Notes under the pieces: model-generated
What the model was told of the DNA's origin: nothing
The model's input: the letters and a program-made list of their open reading frames with translations, nothing else
The model's database searches: none
Translations under genes and position numbers: made by a program
Shown here: positions 12,566 through 24,700 of the stretch, one piece after another
How the letters are laid out: every line of letters begins with the position of its first letter
Numbering within the stretch: the stretch's first letter is position 1
Assembly (NCBI GenBank): GCA_030549495.1
Contig: JAUIRK010000343.1
Location: forward strand, 210,096 to 274,095
Direction: 5' to 3'
Source: Nectonema munidae
Lineage: Eukaryota; Nematomorpha; Nectonematoida; Nectonematidae
Length of the DNA: 64,000 nt

Positions 12566-14747
12566 CCCTCAAAAGTATATTGATTTTTTGCTACACTGTT
12601 GTTTTTCTGTGTACATTTTGTACACACGCTGTTTTAATGAAAAATTCAATGAAAATTTACAGTATCATATAAAAGAATATAATGAGAAAGTTATGAAGTT
12701 TATTAAAATTAACAATGCAAACAAAATTCTTTTTTAACACTCTTACGATGAAGAGGACATATTACATCTTTACATTTATCACAGGTAGACCTACTGCATT
12801 TCTTGCATACGACGCATCTTCTATGTCTTTTAGAAGGGTTATTCTCAGTGTTTGGCAACGTCAAATCCATGAAATAACCAACTAATCTTCCAGCCAATAT
12901 GATATTCTTCCTTAAACTTGGTCATTTGAATCTCTTCGTAGCAAATTTTTGTGCTAGTTCAAAAGACAAATTTCTTAAAAACTGTTTTCTGCTCAGCTTA
13001 TAACCATTTTTGCACATCAAAATGAAAGCATTGTGCCAAGAAATATCAATAATGTTATAGTTTAACAACATAGGCCATCTTGTTGTTTTTCTTTTCGTAG
13101 TGAACTCTTCTAAGATTCCATCCATCAAATCAACTCCTCCTTTATATTTGTTATAATCAAGAATAATAGTGCCTAATAAATTTAAATTTTCTTTGAGTAA
13201 TTGCACAGCAAGGTTATAGGAAGTAAAATATTGATACGTTATTATATCTCGCCCAGTCTTGAAGAAAGATTCAACTAATCTCATAACAATATTAGCTGAA
13301 AAGTCCCTTTTATCGATTGCATCAAAAGTATTATTTCCACAATAAATATGCTCTTTCAAGGCATAACCACTGGATGATTCACACGCCCAAAAAATTTTGA
13401 TCCCGTACTTCCTAAGCTTGCATGGCATATAGGTCTTGCCTGGGATTTTGCCTCTATAACCTAGAAGTTGTTCGTCAACTGTTATCGAGCTTTCTGGTAC
13501 ATAAAAGCGGCACAAATTGGTTTGAAAAGCCGTCCATATTTCTCTAATAGCAGCCAACTTGTCAGAAGCTATTCTTTCATTCCTTGATCTGAAGTTGTCA
13601 AATCTCAGACAACGTAGAAAAAACTTTAAACGCATCAAGCTCATAGTTGCGCGATAAAAGGGTCGACTATCTTGAAGAGCCCAAAGTTCTTGCAAATTGC
13701 TCATATTATCTCTGTCAACACCTGCCCTGATTATGATCGCAAAGCATGCTTCTATTTCTTCTTGACTGAAGTTGGACATATATGAAGGAAACTTTTATTA
13801 TTCGATTCTTTCATATACTGATATTGAAAATCAGTGACTTTACGATTTGTGTAACGCAAAATATGAAGAAACATTTCATCGTTGTAGAATAATTTAAAAG
13901 CATATTTTTCAGTAGGTGTTGAACACAAAACTCTTGAAGGCTGTGTGAGTATATTTCTCAAACGTGAAGCAGGTGGTATTGGATTCAGACTCCATCTTAT
14001 AACTTCATTAGGATCTTTACCTCTAAATACTAAATCAAAATCATCAGAATTATTGTCAACGTCATCAGAATCTTCACTGCTTGAATCATCAGAGCTTTGG
14101 TAGTATACAGTCATTTCTCCTTCTTCGTCTTCACAATCTTCTTCAAAGTCATCATACTCCCTTCTTTCAATCAGATTTACATCGAGTTCTTCATGTACAA
14201 CCTCAAAGACTTCGGTTTCGTCAAAACTAGCACCATCTTCGTTACTCAGAGAAAGAAACGCACAAGCATTTTTGAAAGAAGTTCTCTTTCCCTTCATTTG
14301 AACAATTTCTTGTGAATAACGATGTCAGAGTAGAATAAGGAAAAGAAAAAGACGAGCGGAGTTAAAAAAGAAACGGAATTGTGATGTCTGAAAGTAAGGT
14401 AAAACATCTGTAACATGCTTAAAACGTGCTTCACTTGCAAACACAATTGATTCATATAAACAATTTAAAATAACTTGGATGGATAATGCGCCATTACATA
14501 AAGTATGTGTGTACATATGTAATATGTATAATATGTGTACATTTTGTACACCATTATATCATTGAAGTAAATGTTGTTCTAAGTCAAACAAATTTAGACA
14601 TTTTTTTTGTACTTGTGATGATATACATTTAACTTTTCATGTATTTGCGTCTCCTAGAATATTGAATGTTGTACTTTTCGGATTTTTGTTTTATACCAAG
14701 CTAAATAACTTTTGTATACAAATTGTACACCAAATTACAATTGAGGG
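12566..14747 (-). mobile_element. piggyBac element, 2.2 kb, dead, TTAA flanks intact
   Basis: TTAA at 12562-12565 and 14748-14751 flanks ends CCCTCAA (left) and TTGAGGG (right). Subterminal palindromes GTGTACATTTTGTACAC (about 12609-12626 and 14534-14550) and GTATACAAATTGTACAC (14715-14730) occur near both ends and may be transposase-binding repeats. The cargo is one minus-strand transposase that no longer has a continuous frame. Intact flanks suggest moderate age. Confidence 0.88.
12709..14297 (-). pseudogene. piggyBac transposase with frameshift and internal deletion
   Basis: The N-terminal part (14297 to 13752) has the acidic SSDDSSSEDSDD tail, then WSLNPIPPASRLRNI, a family signature. 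The core (13779 to 12922, another frame) has RATMSLMRLKFFLRCLRFDN and SSITVDEQLLGYRGK with the first catalytic Asp. At the second catalytic site the Asp is gone (IITYQYFTS where family members have a D before RFFTS). Next comes LLGTI, running almost directly into DYNKYKGGVDLMDG, so roughly 80-100 residues are deleted. The C-terminal cysteine-rich domain (12897 to 12709; CVVCKKC, CDKC, CPLH, CLHC) is in a further frame. It cannot encode an active transposase. Confidence 0.88.
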
Positions 14748-14751
14748 TTAA

Positions 14752-15688
14752 ATGAAGTCTTCGAACCTTACGTAGGCCATCACTGCATGTAATGAAAACC
14801 TTACTACAACGTACACGATGCGCGCTTGATTCCTGATATGAAAACCGGTTGTTTCGCGCGTTACTTACTAGTAAGAGTGCGTCCAGCTGATGTACTATGC
14901 GAGTAGTGAGCATGCACTGAACTGAGTAAGTGGAGTGTGTTCACGACGTGAGCTAGCAGCTAGCTAGCCTTTTCCCCTTTTTAAGTTTTGCAATCTGAAT
15001 TCGCGTATCGATTTTAATTATTTACAAGGTATAATGTTATGTCTGTGATTCCTATATATGCATACATAAGCATGTTTACTGATTGCTTCTATATTCCCTT
15101 TTACCACAACGCATGCTTTTTTTCTCGTTCCTCTCATTCGAAAAAGGGAAGTTAGGCAAATTTAATTACACATCAATTTTTCGATAATATTATCAATAAG
15201 TAAATTTGCTCAACTTGTGTGGTGGTGGTGGTGGTTTGCGTATATTGCACATCCATAATCCATGCTCGCACAGTGAAACGTAAACACATCCTAACTAACA
15301 AGATGGATTCATCTTTCTTTGTTTGACTTTGTTTATCGACTTTTTCAAATAATGTATACATTTATACTAAATACAGTTACTGAGAGTGTTTTGCCGTATC
15401 ATGCACACACACACTATAAATATTTAAAATGCAACGCAATTCATTCTCAATTATTTCGAGTTACTACAAACGACTCACACACACAACGATTGTGTTAACT
15501 ATTTCTGTAATATCATTCATTCATTGTCATCGTCACCAAATATTTCGTTCTCTACAAACCCTCGCTCGAATTCGTATCTCCTCTCACTCTCTCTCTCTCT
15601 AAACACACTTACACCAACTCCCTCACAACCAACCAAGTTTTACATACATTTTCCTTCGCCTGTTACCTGTTAGTTGCTTAATCCAAAA
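14752..15688. other. Intergenic / putative 5' flank of the Trio-like gene
   Basis: No coding sequence is recognised. A CACCACCAC microsatellite lies at about 15220-15235, and a pyrimidine-rich tract (CTCTCACTCTCTCTCTCTCT, about 15580-15600) sits about 90 bp upstream of the proposed start codon. It could be part of a 5' UTR or promoter. That role is inference from position only. Confidence 0.35.
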
Positions 15689-15740
15689 ATGTCCGCACAT
15701 CCTCCAGCGACTGTTGATGATGTTGTCAGTAGTAATCCTG
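15689..15740 (+). CDS. Putative first coding exon of the Trio-like gene
   Basis: The ATG at 15689 follows an in-frame TAG six codons upstream and CT-rich DNA. The strong donor CCTG|GTAAGA at 15741 leaves phase 1, exactly what the acceptor at 24795 needs, joining [11 protein letters not shown]. If the donor is skipped the frame stays open to 15892 with a basic Ser/Arg-rich stretch ([16 protein letters not shown]), so an alternative donor further on is possible. Assignment to this gene is inference from phase and position. Confidence 0.5.
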
Positions 15741-18700
15741 GTAAGAGTAGGTTTAACATGCCAAATTTCAATCGCTTCAGCACCATTCGAAAGAAGAGGA
15801 TTTCTCAATCGAACGGTGGTCGTAGAACATCTTTTTCGATCAAGGAATTTAAAAAAGGTTCTTTTAACGTTTTATTTCACATTTTCCCATAAATTTAATG
15901 TTTTGCAAAAGCAGAGCTGAATTAGACATCGGCCGACCAGAATTTTGATGACTAATTTAAAGATTGTGATTTTCATTTCTTGCGACTATTGTCACACATC
16001 TATCTGATCAAAGGGCTAACCAATTAGATCCGTGAAAAAGGAGAGGAAATTTAGTAATTTGATACAAAAGTACTTTAAAATCAAGAAATTGTCTGCATCC
16101 TTTAAAAAGAAAGCTTTTGGCTTTAGCCTAGTATTTATCTAGAAAAATTGCAGTTTTATCACATTGAGCATTTTCACTTTAAATAAATCAACTTTGTATT
16201 CATTAGCTTTTTGAGGACAATTTTGAAACCAGTGTAGCAAGAAATGAAATTATCACAATTTCAAAGGGAGAACAGAGTCTAAGTCTTCAGATTTCTGTTC
16301 CTCAAAGAATTAATATGTTGAATTATTCTTCCTGATTTTTTTCTTAGTCCCCCTTTCCCGGAAATGGAAAAAAATTTTAAATAGTATATTTTTAATAAAA
16401 TTTATTACGATTATAAATTATCTGAATATATGGACACACTCCGAAAGATCTTAAAATTGATGTTTATACGACTAGGAGTTATTAAAGAAATTCCGATAGC
16501 TTATATGAGGAAATTTATCGGCAGATGGCCTAGTGGTAGGAGCGTAGGGTCTTGATCGAGATGGTCTGGGTTCGATTCCCGATCGTGACTATCCTTACCA
16601 TCTGCCCACTTAGGAAGAATATTCCTTCCTACGGATGTGATACCGACAAATTAAAAAATAGGCATTTTTGATTATGGCAAAAGATTATTTTCAATTAAAG
16701 CTTATTTTTGATCACTAATTAAAGATAAATTCTATGAAGGTTTCTTTAATGCGTATCCTGTCAATTGACCGATAATAAATTAAAAATTTGAAGTTTTATT
16801 AAAAATAAAAGGGCTTTGAAAGTTTACAACGATCCATTTTGGCTACATTGAGAATTTGCTACACTTAAGACAGGCGAGGAATTTCCATATGTTTGGATGA
16901 AAAGCTGTCAGTTGTGATTCAATGTCGCAATGCCGTCCTTCCGAATTGTTTGTTTTGGGTAAATCACTCAAAACTGAATGGAGGTCGACGCCGGCGTCTG
17001 CGATCAAGACGGCCTAACTAACCCTTTTGTGTATCCAAGTGTCCTCAAAATAATCAACGATTTCTTGAGCTTCAGGAGCTATACTTTCGGCATCAATTAA
17101 TTCTTCAAAAGCCTCTGTAACTTTATGGACAGGCACATATGCCAGAGCACACAGCATTCGCATGTGTAATGCGAATTCCGAGGTAGTTTCATACTGACGC
17201 TTTAAACCATGTTTTTGTATTGCACATTGTGCAAAATGAACACCCTCGTTGCTTTGTCGTGCGGAAAATTTCACTCAGAGCTTTCATCATTGGCTTTTCA
17301 AAATCAAGTATCACTAATTCTGGATTGTGAGTAAGGTCAAATTTTTTAATACTTCTGAGAAAGCTCGTATAAGTTTCTGAGGATTTATTTGGTAACAGAG
17401 CGTTTACTAACGGGATAGATTCTTTTTTTTTTACACCCATGCAGAGTATACAATTGATAGAACGAGAAGGAAACTACTTTAAATTTTCCATCAGCATACC
17501 AATGTTTACTGTTCATTAAAAGTTGCATATTTTTATGAGTCGAAAAAATTAAGATACGGTTTTCTTCATGTCTGGAGTCGAAATATAAAAATTCTTCACC
17601 GCTTGATAACTTCGTAAGATTAAGAGGAAAATGGATGTCTCTACGATGCGTTGGAAGAGCTGGTCCTTCATTCTTTTTTGATCTTATATTTCTCATGGTT
17701 TTTTTCACATTATCTGTAGTGGGCAATTGTTGTATGGCTTCTTGACTGCAACCGTCCAACACCAAAGATAAAATTGAGTGGGTAGATACTGTTGTATTTT
17801 ATGCCTTTTCTCGAATTTTTTCACAAACTTTAGAAGCTTCAATTTGAGCGGCATCAGCAATATGATTGCTGTTCAGAATGGTCCATCGTAACATTGTTAC
17901 CAGAAGTATTCACACACGCACGATACCTAGTTTTTTGATAGTTTACACATTTCCAGTATACATTCTCATTTTTTTGCTTTCCTTTAAGAACAAATAACCG
18001 TTTAAAAAGAGCTTTTCCTTTTTCAGATTTAATAAATTGAAGAGCCATGGGTTATTACAAATGTGTTTCATAACTTACTCCCTCATGTTAAATATTGTAA
18101 TTGCATGTTCAGTCCCTTTGTACTTTTTGCATGTAATCCCAAAGTACTTTGTTGATTTTCTATCCTTAGAGAAATTTTAATTTCTTCACATTTTTGTGAA
18201 TTGATGGCAAATTTTAAAAGTTTTTCTCATTTTTAATAACCTGTTTGTATTCTATGCATATATTTCTTTATATGCCGACCCAAAGAATTGGCGCCCGGGC
18301 ATATACCTCCTCTGTCCCCACATATGTGAGGGCGTTATTTAATTTTTGAAAAAGAGTCTATTAAAAAATAGAAAACCATTCTTAGATTACAGTGATAATT
18401 TTTTCAAACAATACATATACACACATTTGAGGGTTTTTTTATTAAGATAAAATATCTTTATCATTATATTAAATATTTTGCTCAAGCGATCATCGCCTAG
18501 ACATGCCTGTCGCTTTGAAAGTATAGCTCTCCGAAAGCAAAAATAAGTGCGAGTAACTGGGAAAGAAAAATACTAGGTGGATTGATAGTTTTGCAAAGAT
18601 GGTGTATTTTTAACACAAAATTTTAGATTAAAATATCGTAATTTCGAATAATACCATTTTTTCGTGTATCTAATACATCCTAAAATATTTTCTGATTAAT

Positions 18701-21700
18701 TATTTTCCTTAAACATATAGAATGAAGGTCTAACAAGTTTTTTATGTATTAATCAGGGTCTCACGTTGTTGAAATTTTGAGGACCACGGATTTTTTTAAG
18801 TTACTCGAAAATCTGTGATCAATGTGCTCATTTTTCATCTAATAAAAATATCTTCTATATGCTACATTCATTATTTTATTGCTTCTGCAACTCGACAACT
18901 TCTTGGTGAATTATTCTCTCTAAAATTTTATTTAACCCTTATTACCCCTTTGGGTCCATTTTGGTTTTTTTCTATTTTAAAACTCTAAAAAAATTTTTTG
19001 TAGAAATTTTTTTGATACTCGTGCTTTTTTTTTGTTGATAAAGTTTTTTGTGCTTTTTAGTTTATTAGAAGATTGATACAACTGAGAAAAAAGTCACACT
19101 AAGCCCCTTCGGGTCCATTTTGTACAATGTATTTTTTTTTAATAACATGCTTTAAAATTCAAATTTTTAAAAGTAACAATATTTTTTGTATTAGATATAA
19201 ACAACGATAATATATTTATTTCAGATAAAAAAATTATAAAGTTGATATACTTCCTGTAAAGCTCGCTGATCACTTAGTTTACTTATTTTTAAAAAAATTT
19301 TGAAATTTTTTTCTTACTCCATTCTGCTAAAATGTCAAATATCATATTGAAAATATCTAAAAAAGAATTTTAGTGAGCCTCGTTTAGATTCTTCTAAGAA
19401 TATGACTTTCTTTCTGAACTTGAAGTACCTTTCTGTAAGAAGACACTAGTTCAGATGATTGTTTGAAAATGATTCTCAAGAGATTTTGTAAGAGTGTTTT
19501 TTCTAAAGATGGTATGATTGGAAGTAGTCCTCCAAATAATTTAGGAGGTTCTCACAATATCATTTTAAAGATTTTTCAAATAATATTTTACTTTTTTTAA
19601 AATTTTAAATGTTTTAAATAAATATTAAAGGTAAAATTAAAGATAAATGTGTTTTAAAGAAGTAGGGAAAGATTTTTAGGGTTTTGATTTTGTTGTGTGT
19701 TAGTTAAAAAATTAAAAAATTATGGATAGAAAATTTTTAAAATATAGAATCGTTTGAAGAATTTGTGCATAAGATTTTTAAAAATAAGAAGTTATAATTG
19801 AATTCTTTTTGTTGAAAATTAAAAGTTTGTAAAGTTTTTAGATTTGAAAAAAAATAGAAGTTTTGGATATTATGGATTATAATTTGGATAAAATTGAAAA
19901 CTTGATTAAAAATTTAGGGGAAATTGTTATGAGTTTTGAAGTAATATAACTTACTTATAATTTTTTTTTCATTTTACTAGAAAACTTAAAAATAAAATTA
20001 TTGGTGGGTATAAAAAAAAAGAATTTTAGGATTTTAGTTCATTAAAGTCGTTTAGTATATTCTTTTTTACTTCAATGAAGATTAAATTTTATCTTATATG
20101 TAAAATATAAATCTGTAGTTTTAAAGTACTTATCTCTGATAAAGAAGTTAAATAATTAAAAAATTGATGATAAAGGGCTACAAAAAGGTTAATTTATCAT
20201 ATCTTATAATGTTTTAGAAGAAAAGAGATGGTGTTTATTTTATAAATTGTATATATCTGCTTAATGGTTTTATTTTTGTGAAAGATTAAAAATTGAAAGA
20301 TTCCTTAAAAAAAGACTTTTTTGAAATTTAGAAAGAACTATAAAGGACATTAAAAAGAAAAACTATGAAGAATTTACTAAAAAACTTGTTGAAAAATAAA
20401 GTTTTCCAATAAAACTTAGATGTGAAGAAAAAAAGAATTCGAGTAGGTGTCTATGTGTGAAGGGACAAAAGTTTGACTCAGTATGTTTTTATGTGAAAAA
20501 TATGAAGGAAATTATGTAGTGTCTGTAAAAAGGTATTTAAATTTTATTTGTTATATCTTTTTTAAATAAAATTTTTAATAATTCTGTTTGTTTGAAGGTT
20601 TAAATAAAAGAAAATACGAATTTTCACAGAATAATAGAGTAAAATTTTGAAAATTTTATCTATGAATATGTGTATTTAGAAATAATAAATGATTTAGGTA
20701 AAAAAAAAAATAAAAAAAATACAAAAAAAAAGATTTGCGAAGGGGTAATTAGCATGAATGAAGGGGTAAAAGGGTTAAAAAAATTTCCCTTCAATAAAAA
20801 CAAATATAAAGAATATATAGACATAATTTTGCGTTAACCGAGGAGGTGTTCTTAACCCATTTTACGCTAATGTTTCAATATAGGAATATACAAATAATCA
20901 ACCTTGTGAAAAAAAATATTAGTGCTAGTGATGAATTTTTATAAATTTTATTAACATAAACTTAAAATTCTTTAAAATTTCCATTTTATAAATAAAATTT
21001 ATACATCAATAAAATTACGCGCTAGAATGTGTTAAAGTGAGTCAGAACTTGTTGACAAAAATACTTCATAAATGAAGGTTTTTATAACCGGAAGTTGTAT
21101 TTTAAAAAAAGTTCTTTATTTTCTGAAAAGGATTTTCGGCGGAAGAAATCGTTAAAAAGATTGAACTAGTTTTTTGAGAAGTTTTAGGTCGATGACTTTC
21201 CAATTTCAGTGGAGAAAAGGAAATTCATCCCCCAATCGGTTTGGCTTAGGATTTGGAATTGATATACAACTATCTGTAATGTTAGAATATTCTTATAGAA
21301 ACAAGAACGGTTTCGCCTTCTTAACGTAGGGGAAAAATCTATCAAATGATGCTCGCGTCAATTTGACCGTAAATGTGAATAAGCAGAATTTCAAAGTTTA
21401 TTTACATGAATTTTTTATTTTAACTATTTGTAAAACCAAGTTTAAATCGTATATTTTATACAATTTATCTTTTAATGATATATCTGTCATATATAAGCGA
21501 CGCGCATCTGGGAGGCTGGTACAATGTGTTTCGAAGGATGGCGAAAAGCCTTTTACACCTAAAGTTTTCTCCCATATGGATTGCGTTGATTCAGAACAAG
21601 ACATGTATTCCAGGAAGGATAAATAAGCCAGTATTTGCTTGAATTTCTTCAATTTTAATTTTAAAATATTTGTGTTCATTTGACAATTTTGTTTCCACTG

Positions 21701-24700
21701 ATGATATTCATAAGATTATAACGTAAAATAACTTGATTAATCAATAATTAATTTTGATATTTTTAGTTAACCTTTTTTCCTTGTTGCTTTGGAATAAATG
21801 AATTCCATACCATACAATTATTTTATGCTGTTATCACAAAACTCGTTGATATTATATTCATGCTACTAAGTTCATATAAAAAATCATTTTCTGAATTACG
21901 AAATAAAATCAGAATTTAGAAGAAAACTGTATCGGACATTTTGGAAAAATGGAATAAAATAAAGTTTTAAGGGTCATATTGACCCGAACATTAAACTTGT
22001 AGGTTTTCCCAATTTACGATGAGAGACATAAAGAAAGTAAAACATTGTACTTGCTTGATGTATATACCTCAAAATAAATAAAAGTGCTTCATTTTCATTG
22101 TAAAAACAAGTTATTTTTAGATTAGATACAAAAGGCTCTTCTCGTCAAATAGATCCGAAACACGTTAGAAGGTCCTACAAAATGGATTAAAAAATTATCT
22201 TTTCTAACGTGTTTTCAATGAAAAATCTTTTTTTGCAGTTTGACAAAAGCATAAAAAAATTGTAAAATATCTATACAATTTATCATGAAAGATTATTATT
22301 ATCTTAGTTACCGACGCGAATTTGTATCGATTGCCCATATTGTCACATCATTTTGGTAAGGAAAAGCCTACGTTTTCTAATGATACACTTCACAAAAATA
22401 AAACATTTAGTATTTATTGTCTGGTTTATTCTCTCTCTAAATTATTTTTTGAGGACCAGAATTTTCAAAACGTGCTCTCTTTTATAATGGAATTTTATGT
22501 ATTACGACTATCATTTCTTGGTGCACCGGTGTTGATTGCCTATTCTTTAACAGCATCGGTAAATGTTCCATTGTTTGCCTAACTTGGAAAATCTTAGCAA
22601 ATGCTTAATACATAAGAAAATAATACTTGTAAATTAACTACAGTGAAATCTCAAAGTCGGGAGAGTTAATTACGAAATTAATTAATTAATCTCGAAATGT
22701 CACTTCTTTGAATACGAGATAAGAAGACACGATAGCAAGACAATAGAGAACCGTAAATTTGCGATTGACGCGATCAAAAGATGCGCTAATTTCAATTGAG
22801 TACCATAATGCGATCAGTTTAATCTGCTCTTGACTACAGACGCCTACTCGTTGACATGTATGGATAGCGACAGCAACAACAATGTATTTCCTGGACACTC
22901 CACATCTTTATACACGCTGGTTCCACTAACTCTACTGACACTGGTGATGATCCCGAGGACGAGATACCACTGGCTGAACTTGTCAGACGAGCCACTAATG
23001 CAGGAGTCGACTCCCCAGTCTCATTTACTGAGTACGTCTCCATCGACAATCAAGACATCGTAACAATAGAACAATTAACATACCAAACTTATTGTAAAGA
23101 CAATCACAGACAAACAGTCCTAGTACCACTTACACTAACGGTGATGATAAAGATTCCTACTCTGATGCCATTGCCACCACTCCCACGTATTCTGTTGCAC
23201 ATTTTAGTACTAAACTGAAGAAATTTTTTACAATATTGTGAAAATACTAATGAAATATTGTTCTCACATCTGACTAATTAAAATTTTTGGCGACAATGTA
23301 ACAAGCAAAAGCCAAAAACAAACCATCATGCAGAATGAATAATGAGTTGTATATATTTAAAAAATATTATTATATCTTTTCTTTTTCTTTTATTTGACAT
23401 TATTATACACGCAATGAGATGTGTACCACACAGTGTATAGAAAAAAAAGGCAATCCGGGTTTCTCTAAGTAATCTGAGATTCCCCTATTATAGCCCATCA
23501 TCAAAATAGCTTCGGATGCGTTGAACCTTTTGCCATTCCCCTCGAACTTCTCTAGACATATATGATTTTTAACTCATCATATGCCTTGCATCTCAATCGT
23601 TTCATTTTATTGCGTTTATCTTTGTTTTTGCTCCGTTCATCACTGAGATTTAACTATTGGAGCTGGTTGTACTGAAAAGTTTCTATAGGAGCTCCGTATT
23701 ATTATATAACTTCTTAAGATGGGCTGAGTATGAGAATACTGAAGTCTTTTCTTTAATACTGTGCAAGAACGCCTTAAGACTTCGATTTGAAGTGTTCATG
23801 GAAAGATACTAATCTAAAAGTTCGAATCTTTATAACTTGATCGGAATCTTTAGAAAATATCGAATAGGTAGATGACTAGTATTCAACGTTTCTCCCAGAG
23901 ATACGTATTATAATTTGAAAAATGCATCATCCAATATACTATGAAAAATGGTTTTATTTGTATTAACAAGTTTCTCGATAATATCTTTAAGACTAACTTT
24001 TACCCTAAAAAACCAAATGTAATATCGCCCTGCATCTTATCAACAACATAATATTAAAAAATATTTCTTATATTTTTGAAATCATTCAATTGTTCCTCGT
24101 ATCATCATCATCATCATCCCATTTTTCAGTGATACGAAAAATTTTCTTCATCAAATTTATGTATGCAGTGAAATGAATGGAATATATCTTCCGTGTCTCA
24201 TTTATTTGTGTTAAAAATTGCGAATTTCCTATAAGTTGATAAAATATGTATATTTTTCCATGATTTTTTGCTTCAAAAAAACATGCTTTTTATAAACTTG
24301 TGTATCCTTTTTCATAAATTTGTATTCAATGTGATTTTTCTTCTTTATTCTCATTTATAAATGTTACAAAATACGCTTTCTTTAAACGCTTTATCAGGTG
24401 CGTCTGATTCGATGTAAATTTTCTAAAGAATATCATACTTTTTAGTCATTATAAATTATGATAAAAAAACGTGTTATATACTCTTGTAATTTTTACGGAG
24501 CACTCTATGAAATACAATGGGAAGGCTTACATTCTTTTCTTTGGCATTAAAACTTTAAACTGTCGGTCGGAGTTTAGAAGCCATTTGAAAGAAAGAGAAT
24601 GAGTAACAGCATCATACCTACCATATTTTTATTCAAATTTGTATTCGATTTATTCAGCATATTTACCTTGAATAAACTAACGCCTTGTAATAATCCGTGT

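Noticed and set aside
16519-16589. Functional tRNA gene
   Set aside because: A and B boxes are perfect, but the acceptor stem (CGGCAGA against TCGTGAC) does not pair, so it is a SINE head.
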